From the NCBI RefSeq assembly GCF_002232035.1, contig NZ_NKXR01000015.1:1-49394 (forward strand): 49,394 nt of DNA, in the 5' to 3' direction. Below, piece by piece: positions 34,361-42,364 of this stretch. The notes under the pieces were generated by a model that saw only the letters and a program-made list of their open reading frames with translations, did no database searches and was not told where the DNA came from. Each line of letters opens with the position of its first letter. The first letter of the stretch is position 1. This stretch comes from Collinsella sp. TF06-26 (lineage in GTDB: Bacteria > Actinomycetota > Coriobacteriia > Coriobacteriales > Coriobacteriaceae). The position numbers and the translations under genes are program-made.

Positions 34361-34395
34361 GTTGAGAACTCTTTACGTTGGAGGATGTAACCGGC

Positions 34396-35079
34396 ATGTC
34401 CGATTCGAGCGACAGTTCCAAGCCGCGACCCAAGACCGCGGCCGTTCCACACTACACGGTGGGCGAGGAGATCATGAACTCCGTCACCCATGGTGTCGGC
34501 TGCCTGCTGGGTATCGCGGGCCTGGTGCTCCTGATCGTATTCGCTGCCCTGCGCGGCGGAGGCCCGGCCCACATGGCCGCGGCGATTGTCTATGGTGTCA
34601 GTATCATCCTCGAATACTTGGCCTCCACGCTCTATCACGCGATTCAGCCCGCTCGCGCCAAGCGCGTGTTTCGCATCATCGACCACAGCTGCATTTACCT
34701 GCTCATAGCCGGCAGCTATACCCCGTTTTGCCTCATCACGCTCGCAAACGACGGCGGCCCTGCGCTGTTCTTTGCCGTGTGGGCCATCGCCATCATCGGC
34801 ATCGCACTCGAGTGCTTTTTGCGCGAGCGTCAGCCGCACTGGGTAAGCGGCCTGGTCTACCTGCTGATGGGCTGGCTCGTCGTCTTTAAGCTGCCCGAGC
34901 TCGTGTCGCTGCTCAACCCCGTGGCGCTTGCCCTGCTCGCCGTCGGCGGCGTGTGCTATACCGTGGGCGTGCCGTTCTATATCGCCAAAAACGTGCGCTA
35001 TCTGCACAGTGTTTTCCACTTGTGGGTGCTCGCCGGCAGCATCTTCCAGTTCATGGCGGTGATCCTCTTCGTAATCTAG
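34396..35079 (+). CDS. Hemolysin III family membrane protein
   Basis: A 227-residue protein of the PAQR/HlyIII family with seven predicted helices. Conserved motifs are NSVTHGVG, LEYLASTLYHA, RIIDHSCIYLLIAGSYTP and a final SVFHLWV. The His/Asp/Ser residues form the putative metal site of the family. The role in bacteria is uncertain (hydrolase-like or membrane homeostasis). GGAGGA lies 10 nt before the ATG at 34396; a TTG at 34378 is also in frame but less likely. Confidence 0.9.
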   Translation: MSDSSDSSKPRPKTAAVPHYTVGEEIMNSVTHGVGCLLGIAGLVLLIVFAALRGGGPAHMAAAIVYGVSIILEYLASTLYHAIQPARAKRVFRIIDHSCIYLLIAGSYTPFCLITLANDGGPALFFAVWAIAIIGIALECFLRERQPHWVSGLVYLLMGWLVVFKLPELVSLLNPVALALLAVGGVCYTVGVPFYIAKNVRYLHSVFHLWVLAGSIFQFMAVILFVI

Positions 35080-35186
35080 CGACCGCGCCCACGGCCCCGC
35101 TCGCACGGGCGACCGGCGCAACTGCCTTATCCGCTACGTACGTCTCCTGCCAACGTCCCGAATCTTGGAGGTTCGAGAAACTCCCG

Positions 35187-36560
35187 ATGGACATAACCAT
35201 CTCCCTTATTACCACGCTCGTTCTGACGCTTATCAACGGCTACTTCTCTATGTCCGAGATGGCTCTCACCACGGCTAAGCGCGCCGTGTTGGAACACGAT
35301 GCCGAGGAGGGCGATAAGCGCGCCGAGCGCGCCGTTCAGCTTGCCGCCGATTCCGACCAACTGCTCGCCACCATCCAGGTCGCCATCACGCTCGTGGGCT
35401 TCGCCTCGTCCGCCGTCGCCTCGACGAGCCTGTCCGACCCGCTCGCCACGTGGCTCATGAGCTTTGGCATCGCGCCGCTTTCCGCCATCGCGCGCGGCCT
35501 GGCGCCGGTCATCATCACCGTCGCCGTCGCCTTTGTGTCCATCGTGATTGGCGAGCTTGTGCCCAAGCGCATCGGCCTTGCTAACGCCGAGGGCGTATCC
35601 AAGCAGGTCGTGGGACCGCTCTCCGTGTTCCAAAAGATCGCCCGCCCGCTCGTGTGGCTGACCGGTGCCTGCTCCGACGGCCTGGCCCGCATCCTGCGTA
35701 TCAAGAGTGCCGATGACCGCCAGAACGTCTCGGAGGAAGAAATCAAGTACATGGTCTCGGAGCAGGACGACCTGCTCGACGAGGAAAAGCGCATGATCCA
35801 CGAGATCTTCGACCTGGGCGACACCGTTGCCCGCGAGGTCATGGTGCCGCGCGTGGACACCACCATGTGCGAGGACGACGAGACGGTCGCCGACGTGCTG
35901 TCCACCATGCGCCAGACCGGCTTCAGCCGCATCCCTGTCTATCACGAGGATCCCGACAACGTCGCGGGCATCGCGCACATCAAGGACCTGATCCAGCCCG
36001 CGCTCGACGGCAAGGGCGACCAGCCCATCGCTGGCTTTTTGCGCGATGCCACCTTTGTGCCCGACACCAAGGACATCCTGCCGCTGCTGTCCGAGATGCA
36101 GACCTCGCACGACCAGATTGTGGTCGTCGTGGACGAGTACGGCGGCACGGCCGGCATCATCACCATCGAGGACATCGTCGAGGAGATCGTGGGCGAGATT
36201 GAGGACGAGTTCGACCCCGACAACAAGTACCTCACGCGCCTCTCGCGCCGTGAGTGGCTCGTCGATGGGCGTTTTTCGTGCGATGACGCGATTGAGCTTG
36301 GTTGGCCGCTCGAGGAAAGCGATGATTATGAGACCATCGCCGGCTGGATCTTGGAGCTTTGCGACTCGGTGCCCGACATCGGAGAGGTGTTTGAGGTCGC
36401 GGGGTACAAGTTCAAGGTACAGTCGATGCGTGGCCAGCGTATCTCGCTCATTCGCGTGATCGCTCCGGCCGAAACCGATAAGAAGGATTCCGAGTCCCCG
36501 GCAGAGAAGCCGGCGGCGTCGGGTGCGGGCTCTGTGGATCCGCACGATGGCGACGAGTAG
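35187..36560 (+). CDS. CNNM/CorC-type membrane protein with CBS pair
   Basis: A 457-residue protein of the hemolysin-C/CorC (UPF0053, CNNM-related) family. The DUF21 membrane domain spans about residues 1-190 (NGYFSMSEMALT, QVAITLVGF, GELVPKR). It is followed by two CBS domains at about 205-325 (VMVPRVDTTM, RIPVYHEDPDN, VVVDEYGGTAGI) and a CorC_HlyC domain at about 345-430. The family is linked to Mg2+ or Co2+ transport and tolerance. GGAGG is 15 nt before the ATG, wider than usual. The next gene follows after 24 bp. An MgtE-like/NRAMP pair further downstream suggests a Mg2+-related neighbourhood. Confidence 0.9.
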   Translation: MDITISLITTLVLTLINGYFSMSEMALTTAKRAVLEHDAEEGDKRAERAVQLAADSDQLLATIQVAITLVGFASSAVASTSLSDPLATWLMSFGIAPLSAIARGLAPVIITVAVAFVSIVIGELVPKRIGLANAEGVSKQVVGPLSVFQKIARPLVWLTGACSDGLARILRIKSADDRQNVSEEEIKYMVSEQDDLLDEEKRMIHEIFDLGDTVAREVMVPRVDTTMCEDDETVADVLSTMRQTGFSRIPVYHEDPDNVAGIAHIKDLIQPALDGKGDQPIAGFLRDATFVPDTKDILPLLSEMQTSHDQIVVVVDEYGGTAGIITIEDIVEEIVGEIEDEFDPDNKYLTRLSRREWLVDGRFSCDDAIELGWPLEESDDYETIAGWILELCDSVPDIGEVFEVAGYKFKVQSMRGQRISLIRVIAPAETDKKDSESPAEKPAASGAGSVDPHDGDE

Positions 36561-36584
36561 GGCAAGGACGAGTAGGGGAGAGTT

Positions 36585-37418
36585 ATGGCAGGCCTGTTCA
36601 ACATCCTTAAGGTCACCGTCAGCGAGGACAAGATTTGCGCGCACGTGCTGGTGAACCCCGGCATGCCGCTCATGACCTCGGAGGATATCGAGGCCACGGC
36701 GCGCGTGTACTACCTGGTGCCCGCGATTGCCAAGCATCTGTGCCTGGGCGATTCGGGTCGCGAGTTCCAGGACTGCATGGGCCAGACCGAGCTTTGCCAC
36801 CTGCTGGAGCACGTGACGGTCGAGCTCATGAACGAGACCGGTCTTGCCGGCAGCATCTCGTGCGGTCGCACCCGCGTGAGCGAGCATGATGAACGTGTCT
36901 TTGAGGTTGAGCTTTCGTGTCCCGACGACGCGTTGGCCATTGGCGCGCTGTCATCGGCGACCTTTATGATGGACTGGGCGTACCTGCACGCTGACCAGCC
37001 GGCCCCCGACGTGGAAGGCACGGTCGCTGGCCTGCGCAACCTGGTGCTGGGCATGCGCGCCGAGGCCGAGGGCAAGGACCCGCACGAGGCCGTTGCCGCT
37101 GCGAACGGCGAGGACGTGGCCGAGGATGCGCCCGAGGACGACGCTCCTGCCGACGCCGGCGCTGAGCCCGTTGCCGAGGCGCCTGCTGGGCCCGAGTCTG
37201 CGGAGCCCCAAGGCGTTCCGAGCTTTGACGACGAGCCGCAGATGCCAATCGATACCGAGGGCGCGGTCGTCGAGAACCACGAGGCCCCCGCGGCCGTCTT
37301 TGGCGGTGCGGCAACGGCTCCGTCCGGCTCGGCGCACGAGGGCAGCCTGCCGCTCGTCGATGGCGCCGGCGAAGACCCGGCCGCCACGGTGGCCATGCCG
37401 GTTGCGCCTCAGGAGTAG
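36585..37418 (+). CDS. Stand-alone cyanophycin-synthetase N-terminal-like domain with acidic tail
   Basis: A 277-residue protein. Residues 1 to about 155 resemble the N-terminal domain of cyanophycin synthetase CphA: ELCHLLEHVTVELMNETG and CGRTRVSEHDERVFEVE match its conserved HVxxEL and GRTR blocks. The ATP-grasp and Mur-ligase domains of CphA are absent. The rest is an Ala/Pro/Glu/Asp-rich, probably disordered tail. Its function is unknown. GGGGAGAG precedes the ATG. It may be co-transcribed with the CBS protein gene upstream. Confidence 0.7.
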   Translation: MAGLFNILKVTVSEDKICAHVLVNPGMPLMTSEDIEATARVYYLVPAIAKHLCLGDSGREFQDCMGQTELCHLLEHVTVELMNETGLAGSISCGRTRVSEHDERVFEVELSCPDDALAIGALSSATFMMDWAYLHADQPAPDVEGTVAGLRNLVLGMRAEAEGKDPHEAVAAANGEDVAEDAPEDDAPADAGAEPVAEAPAGPESAEPQGVPSFDDEPQMPIDTEGAVVENHEAPAAVFGGAATAPSGSAHEGSLPLVDGAGEDPAATVAMPVAPQE

Positions 37419-37497
37419 GCTCACTCGCTTATCACCATCATGTACCTGCGCCTTTACCGTACGCAGATGAGCGCGACGGCAAGTGTTGCGCTGCGGG

Positions 37498-37503
37498 TAT
37501 AAT
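37498..37503 (+). promoter_or_regulatory. Consensus -10 (TATAAT) before the YtxH-like gene
   Basis: A perfect TATAAT, 51 nt before the ATG. No good -35 is seen 16-18 bp upstream. Confidence 0.45.
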
Positions 37504-37554
37504 GGACAGCATTCAAACGGTGGGCATCGAGGTGCCCGCAGGAGAGGAATGATC

Positions 37555-37944
37555 ATGGGAAAGACTTTCAGCTTTGTCTCCGGTGCGCTCTTTGGTGCTG
37601 CCGCCGGCGCTATCATCGGCGTTGCTCTGGCCCCGCGCTCGGGTGCCGAGACCCGCGCCATGGCCGCCGATATCGCCAACGATGCCTGGGACAACATGCG
37701 TGACACCTACGAGCACAGTGCCGAGGAGGCTCGTGCCGCGGTCAACGACTTTGGTCCGATGGTCGACGCCAAGACCGATGACCTGCGCGCCAAGGTCGAC
37801 CTGGCCCGCGAGCGCATGGACCAGCTTCGCGAGCAGCTCAACGACGCCATCTCGGGCGGCAACGTGACGCCCGCTGCTGACGTCGTGGTCGAGAACGTCG
37901 CTGAGGCCGACGCCGAGGCCACGGAGCCCTCGACCGAGGCATAA
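37555..37944 (+). CDS. YtxH-like small membrane protein
   Basis: A 129-residue protein with an N-terminal Gly/Ala-rich helix (about 7-28, SGALFGAAAGAIIGVALAP) followed by an amphipathic, probably coiled-coil region and an acidic tail. This is the YtxH layout; the family is often stress-related and of unknown function. GGAGAGGA lies 6 nt before the ATG at 37555. The stop overlaps the next start by one base (TAATG). Confidence 0.75.
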   Translation: MGKTFSFVSGALFGAAAGAIIGVALAPRSGAETRAMAADIANDAWDNMRDTYEHSAEEARAAVNDFGPMVDAKTDDLRAKVDLARERMDQLREQLNDAISGGNVTPAADVVVENVAEADAEATEPSTEA

Positions 37945-38699
37945 TGCGCGCAGGGGATTTTGTCGGCGTCAAGGTTTATCGCAAACCTGCCGAAGACAAG
38001 CGCACCAAAAAGGACGGCACGCCGCGCAGCCCTAAAAAGCTCGGCAAGATTCACTTTCCCGTCTTTACCCCGGGCGGCACGCGCGTGGTGGGCTTTATGG
38101 TCCGCCAGTCCGATATCGCGGGTATGATCGAGCGTCCCGACCGCTTTGTGGCGCTCGATGCCATCGGCGTCTATGAGGGTGCTGTCGCGGTCGACGACGT
38201 CAAGGGCACCTACGATGCCGCCGCGGCCAAGCGCCTCGATATCAACCTGGACGATTGCATCATCTGGGTCGGCATGGACGTGCGCACGGAATCGGGCGAT
38301 GTCGTGGGCTACTGCTCGGACGTTGAGTTCAAGCCGCGCTCGGGTATTGTGCAGATGTTCTACGTGACCGCCGGTGCCGCTTCGAGCGTGCTGGTGGGCG
38401 ACACGCAGGTGCCGCCGACGATGCTGCGCGGCTACGAGAACGGTGCGATGATTGTCTCGGACGAGGTCAAGGCGCTCGGGTATTCGGGCGGCGCGGCCGC
38501 CAAGGCTGCCGAGGCCAGTGTCGTGGTAGGCGATAAGGTCAAGAAGGGCGCCAAGGTGCTCGATGACAAGGGATCGGTCGCCGTGGACAAGGGCAGTCGT
38601 GCACTGGGCAAGCAGCTCGGCAGGACGCGCGGTATGTTCAAGGCCTTTAAGGACGAATATCAAAAGGCGAGCGGGGGCTCGTCAAAAGCTAGCAAATAG
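37944..38699 (+). CDS. PRC-barrel domain protein
   Basis: A 251-residue protein with two probable PRC-barrel units, about residues 1-85 (GDFVGVKVY, KLGKIHFPVF) and 98-170 (MDVRTESGDVVGYCSDVEF). A Lys/Ser-rich C-terminal tail follows. PRC barrels occur in RNA-processing and photosynthetic proteins and in MgtE-like proteins; a PRC-type N-terminus is also present in the MgtE-like protein at 40512. It is translationally coupled to the YtxH-like gene. Its exact role is unknown. Confidence 0.7.
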   Translation: MRAGDFVGVKVYRKPAEDKRTKKDGTPRSPKKLGKIHFPVFTPGGTRVVGFMVRQSDIAGMIERPDRFVALDAIGVYEGAVAVDDVKGTYDAAAAKRLDINLDDCIIWVGMDVRTESGDVVGYCSDVEFKPRSGIVQMFYVTAGAASSVLVGDTQVPPTMLRGYENGAMIVSDEVKALGYSGGAAAKAAEASVVVGDKVKKGAKVLDDKGSVAVDKGSRALGKQLGRTRGMFKAFKDEYQKASGGSSKASK

Positions 38700-38720
38700 A
38701 GACGTACCAAATGATGGGAG

Positions 38721-38750
38721 GCGAGCCGGAGACATGTTGCTCCGGCTCGC
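38721..38750 (+). terminator. Hairpin between the PRC-barrel and deacetylase-like genes
   Basis: An 11-bp stem (38721-38731 with 38740-38750) and an 8-nt loop, then TGTGTTT. It is a weak terminator or attenuator, 22 bp before the next start. Confidence 0.5.
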
Positions 38751-38771
38751 TGTGTTTATGGGGGAGGGCAC

Positions 38772-40178
38772 ATGCGCCAAAACGGATCTAACTTAAACGG
38801 GCGCTCGGGTGCGCGTCCGACGGCGCGCCGCGACCTGGGGCAGCTGCCCAGCGGTCAGCGTCGACGTCGCCGTAAGCCCGGCGCGATGTACCTCAACCAT
38901 AGCCGTGGGTTTAGCGAACGCAGCGCGCGCATCGGCAACGGGCGCTCGCCGCGCCGACCGTCCCGTCTGCCCTATGCGCTTATCGCCGTGGGTTGCGCGC
39001 TCGTGCTGTTTATCGCTGCCGTCGTGGGCTACGTCAACCGCAGCGTGGACGTGGAACTCAACGGGCAAAAGACCGCGGTGCGCGTGGGCTCTACGTTGCA
39101 GAATCTTATCGACGATCAAAGCCTGACCGAAACGTACGACGCCGGTGATCTGCTGGCCGTCGACGACAGCGTGCTTAAGCGCCATGGCGGCGAAAAGCTG
39201 TCGGTGAAGGTCGACGGCAAGCGCGTGAAGCAAGGCAAATGGGATAGTCGCGAACTTGAGGGCGGCGAGAAGGTGACGGTCAAGGACGGCCGCAACGCGT
39301 ACGAAAAGCACGAGGTCCAGGCCACGACTATCGAGCCAAAGCTTAAGGTCGAGGGCACGGGTGCCATTGAGTATGTCAAAGCCTGGGGTGTTCAGGGCCG
39401 CTCCGAGGTATGGGTCGGCGAGCAGTCGGGCAAGACGCAGGACCGCGGCGAGGTCGTGCCCGCCACCGACTGCGTAGTCGAGTGCGCAAGCGTAGCGCCC
39501 AAGGGCAACGAAAAGTACGTGGCCCTGACATTTGACGAGGGTCCGAGCGGCGCGACCAAGCAGATCTTGCAGGTGCTCAAGGAAAAGGGCGTCACGGCGA
39601 CGTTCTTCCTTTCGGGCGATGCCGCGGAAGCCTCGCCCGCTACTGCCAAAGCGATTGTCGATGCCGGGTGCGAGATCGGCTCCAACAGCTACAGCGATGA
39701 TTCGCTCAAGGGCGAGGATCGCGAGACGGTGCGCAAGCAGATCACGAAGGGCACCGAGGCGATTAAGTCGGCGACCGGCGTCGAGACGATGTTGCTGCGT
39801 GCCCCTTACGCCGCGTTTGACGAGCAAAACTGGATCGATTCGATGGACCTGGTGTCCGCCGTGGTTTCGTGGAATATCGATTCGGGCGACTGGCTGCTCA
39901 ACGGCGCTGACGAGCAAGTATCGACCGTGCTCGACTCGGTGACGCCGGGCAATATTGTGCTGCTCACCGATAGAGACGAATGCGCCGAGCAGACGCTCGA
40001 GGCGCTGCCGCAGATTATCGACGGTCTTGTCGCCGATGGCTACAAGATCGTGACGCTCGGCGACCTGGTCAAGACGGACACGTCGCTGAGCAAAAAGCTC
40101 ACCTCGCTGACGAAGGTCACCATGCCCAAGGGCGCCGTGTTCCCCCAACTTGCCGAGGACGATGACACCACAGAGTAG
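38772..40178 (+). CDS. Polysaccharide-deacetylase-like protein lacking metal ligands
   Basis: A 468-residue envelope protein with a basic N-terminal cytoplasmic tail and one membrane helix (about 68-90). A ubiquitin-like/DUF348-type segment follows (about 93-185), then a NodB-like domain (about 245-440). The NodB motifs are changed: TFDDGPS is TFDEGPS; the HxxxH metal site (usual form GNHTYSH) is GSNSYSD, so both His are lost; motif 3 is RAPYAAF; motif 5 LHD is LTD. VVSWNIDSGDW is kept. Deacetylase activity by the usual metal mechanism is therefore unlikely, and a binding or pseudo-enzyme role is possible. GGGGGAGG precedes the ATG. Confidence 0.82.
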   Translation: MRQNGSNLNGRSGARPTARRDLGQLPSGQRRRRRKPGAMYLNHSRGFSERSARIGNGRSPRRPSRLPYALIAVGCALVLFIAAVVGYVNRSVDVELNGQKTAVRVGSTLQNLIDDQSLTETYDAGDLLAVDDSVLKRHGGEKLSVKVDGKRVKQGKWDSRELEGGEKVTVKDGRNAYEKHEVQATTIEPKLKVEGTGAIEYVKAWGVQGRSEVWVGEQSGKTQDRGEVVPATDCVVECASVAPKGNEKYVALTFDEGPSGATKQILQVLKEKGVTATFFLSGDAAEASPATAKAIVDAGCEIGSNSYSDDSLKGEDRETVRKQITKGTEAIKSATGVETMLLRAPYAAFDEQNWIDSMDLVSAVVSWNIDSGDWLLNGADEQVSTVLDSVTPGNIVLLTDRDECAEQTLEALPQIIDGLVADGYKIVTLGDLVKTDTSLSKKLTSLTKVTMPKGAVFPQLAEDDDTTE

Positions 40179-40212
40179 TCATTGGGTAGTCGTTTAAGAA
40201 CGTCCCCAATGG
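40179..40212. repeat. Decayed REP-like repeat
   Basis: It begins immediately after the stop. CATTGGG and CCCAATG ends surround a GTCGTTTAAG core, related to the repeats at 28.0 and 31.6 kb. Confidence 0.5.
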
Positions 40213-40292
40213 CTATGTCACGGATACGTCAGCGTTTGGTATGCCTGCAATGTGCAGCGCATAAATTCGATGCCGCAGGGCGATGCTGATGC

Positions 40293-40511
40293 TATAGTTA
40301 CTGCGGTTAATGAGGGTCAAGAGAAAGGTTACAGGTGAAATCCAAACCTCGACCATACAGTCGATGACCCCATGCAGGTGCTTTTTGCGCATGCACGGGG
40401 TGTAAGCGTCGAGCGGCGTGCCGCCCGCGCATGCGTATACATGTCTAAAAGTCCACGGATTGCGTGCCGGCATGGCCACGCGGTCCGCAGGAATAATGAT
40501 GGGGAGCACCA
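40293..40511 (+). promoter_or_regulatory. Promoter and long structured leader of the MgtE-like gene
   Basis: TATAGT (40293-40298), with ATGCCG 17 bp upstream, gives a leader of about 200 nt. A 10-bp stem with one mismatch joins 40367-40376 to 40392-40401. CTCGAC near 40348 can pair either with GTCGA near 40359 or with GTCGAG near 40407, a switch-like choice. No known Mg2+ riboswitch consensus was recognised. No gene is seen in 40179-40511. Confidence 0.4.
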
Positions 40512-42356
40512 TTGAATTATCTGAGTGAGATGCTCAAATTGCCGGTCTTGGACGTCGATGGCGAAAAGCTCGGCGTTGTGAACGATTTTGGCATTGCAAC
40601 CGGCGAAGTTTTTCCGCACGTGACGTCGCTCGCGTTCCGTGGTCCCGGCAAGACGCCGTTTATGATCAGCTGGCGCAAATGGGTCGACCGTATCGACGAG
40701 ACGGGCGTTCATCTTAAGTCGCCGGCCACCGAAATCCGTTTTTCGTACTTGCAGCCGACCGAGCTGTTGCTGGCTCGCGACGTGCTCAACAAACAGATTG
40801 TCGACACGCAGGGCATGAAGGTCGTGCGCGTCAACGACATCAAGTTTTCCATGTCGGGCGAAAACCAGCTGCGCCTGCTGGGTGCCGAGGTCGGTGCTCG
40901 CGGTCTGCTACGCGCCATCAGCCCCGCGCTCGAGCATATCGTCGAAGGCTTTATGAAGCACCTGGGCAAGCCACTCAGTGAGGACATCATCGCTTGGTCC
41001 TACATGGACCTGCTCGACCGCTCGACCAAGAACATTCAGCTCTCGGTGTCGCACAAGACGCTCGGCGAGCTGCACCCTGCCGACATCGCCGACATTATCG
41101 AGCAGCTCGACCCGCGCCTGCGTGCGCAGGTGTTTGCGCAGCTCGATACTGCCCAGGCCGCCGAGGCCATCTCGGAGTTCGATGACGACGAGCTTATGAC
41201 CGAGATGCTCGAGGGCCTGTCCGACACCGACGCATCGTCGATGCTGGCCATGATGGACCCGGACGACGCTGCCGACCTGATCGACGAGCTCGATTATGAG
41301 AAGGCCGAGAAGCTCCTGCGCCTGATGGGCGTCAAGGAGGAGAAGGCGATTCGTAATCTGCTGGGGTATGAGGACAACACCGCCGGCCGCATCATGACCT
41401 CGGAGTTTGTCTCCCTGCCCGCAACGGCAACGGTCGGTGATGCCATCGAGGCGATTCGCGAGCTCGACGAGGACTTCGAGAGCGTCTACTACGTCTATAC
41501 CGAGGATCCGAGCGGCATGCTGACTGGCGTGCTTTCGCTGCGCACGCTGATCGTAGCCGATCGCGAGGCTACGCTGGGTCAGCTGGCCTATCGCGACCTG
41601 GTCTATGTGTCGCCCGACGAGGACCAGGAAGACGTGACGGACGAGATGACCAAGTACGACCTGGTCGCTATCCCCGTCTGCGACGAGAACCGCCACATCC
41701 TGGGCATCGTGACCTTCGACGACGCCATGGACGTTATCGCCGAGGAGCATCAGGAGGACCTGCAGATCGCCGGTGTCGGCTCGGGTGACAGCGCGTCCGA
41801 CGACTCGACGAACGTGCTCAGCTGGTTCGTGCATCGCCAGTACTGGGTTGTTGTATGGGGCATCGCATCGTGCATCATGGCGACCGTGCTGGGAACGGCG
41901 CTCGGCTCCGCGCATCTGGTGGTGTTCCCCATGTGCGCCATGCCGCTCGTGCTGCTGGCGGCCTCGCGCATGGTGTCGTTCGTCAAGAACTACTTCCTGG
42001 AGTATGACGGTCACGACGACGAGCCCAAGCCGTATCTGGGGTTCTTCTTCCAGAGCACGGGCATGGGCCTGATTCTGTCGCTCGTGACCTACCTGTGCGC
42101 CCAGCTGGTGCGCACCGCTGCGTTCCCCGATGCGCCCATGTTTGAGGAGCAACTCTTTACCGGGTGTTTTAATATCGCTGCCATCATTTGCCTGGTTGGC
42201 AACATGAGTGCCGTGATTTACCTGATGGTGCTGTTCTGGCGTGACGAGCATGACCTCAACACGTCGGGCACCGCCATGAACGTCATTGCCGTCATGATCT
42301 CGTGTGTGGCGTATTGCATCGCCGCGGTGCTGCTCGCCATGTCAGTCATGGGTTAG
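40512..42356 (+). CDS. MgtE-like protein: PRC barrel, MgtE_N, CBS pair, membrane domain
   Basis: A 614-residue protein with a TTG start (GGGGAG 5 nt upstream). PRC-barrel-like N-terminus (about 1-150). MgtE_N helical domain (about 175-280: LHPADIADIIEQL, LLRLMGV). Two CBS domains (about 290-415: RIMTSEFVSL, VAIPVCDENRHILGIVT). The C-terminal 170 residues hold about five helices that do not show the usual MgtE channel signature. It is followed after 8 bp by an NRAMP-related transporter. In Actinomycetota such proteins often sit next to NRAMP-like genes. A regulatory partner for Mg2+ uptake is more likely than a free-standing channel (inference). Confidence 0.8.
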   Translation: MNYLSEMLKLPVLDVDGEKLGVVNDFGIATGEVFPHVTSLAFRGPGKTPFMISWRKWVDRIDETGVHLKSPATEIRFSYLQPTELLLARDVLNKQIVDTQGMKVVRVNDIKFSMSGENQLRLLGAEVGARGLLRAISPALEHIVEGFMKHLGKPLSEDIIAWSYMDLLDRSTKNIQLSVSHKTLGELHPADIADIIEQLDPRLRAQVFAQLDTAQAAEAISEFDDDELMTEMLEGLSDTDASSMLAMMDPDDAADLIDELDYEKAEKLLRLMGVKEEKAIRNLLGYEDNTAGRIMTSEFVSLPATATVGDAIEAIRELDEDFESVYYVYTEDPSGMLTGVLSLRTLIVADREATLGQLAYRDLVYVSPDEDQEDVTDEMTKYDLVAIPVCDENRHILGIVTFDDAMDVIAEEHQEDLQIAGVGSGDSASDDSTNVLSWFVHRQYWVVVWGIASCIMATVLGTALGSAHLVVFPMCAMPLVLLAASRMVSFVKNYFLEYDGHDDEPKPYLGFFFQSTGMGLILSLVTYLCAQLVRTAAFPDAPMFEEQLFTGCFNIAAIICLVGNMSAVIYLMVLFWRDEHDLNTSGTAMNVIAVMISCVAYCIAAVLLAMSVMG

Positions 42357-42364
42357 GTGGTCGC

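Noticed and set aside
34953-35186. An N-terminal extension of the CBS protein starting at 34953
   Set aside because: It would overlap the end of the hemolysin III gene by over 120 bp. The ATG at 35187 begins with the typical membrane segment.
35127-36887. A minus-strand open frame of 586 codons opposite the CBS protein
   Set aside because: It spans two genes of the other strand and has a composition typical of antisense shadows.
40293-40511. An M-box Mg2+ riboswitch
   Set aside because: The conserved M-box blocks could not be found by eye; only a generic structured leader is claimed.
40213-40712. Two minus-strand frames (99 and 127 codons) at the start of the MgtE-like gene
   Set aside because: They overlap the leader and the coding start of a well-supported gene and show no domain.
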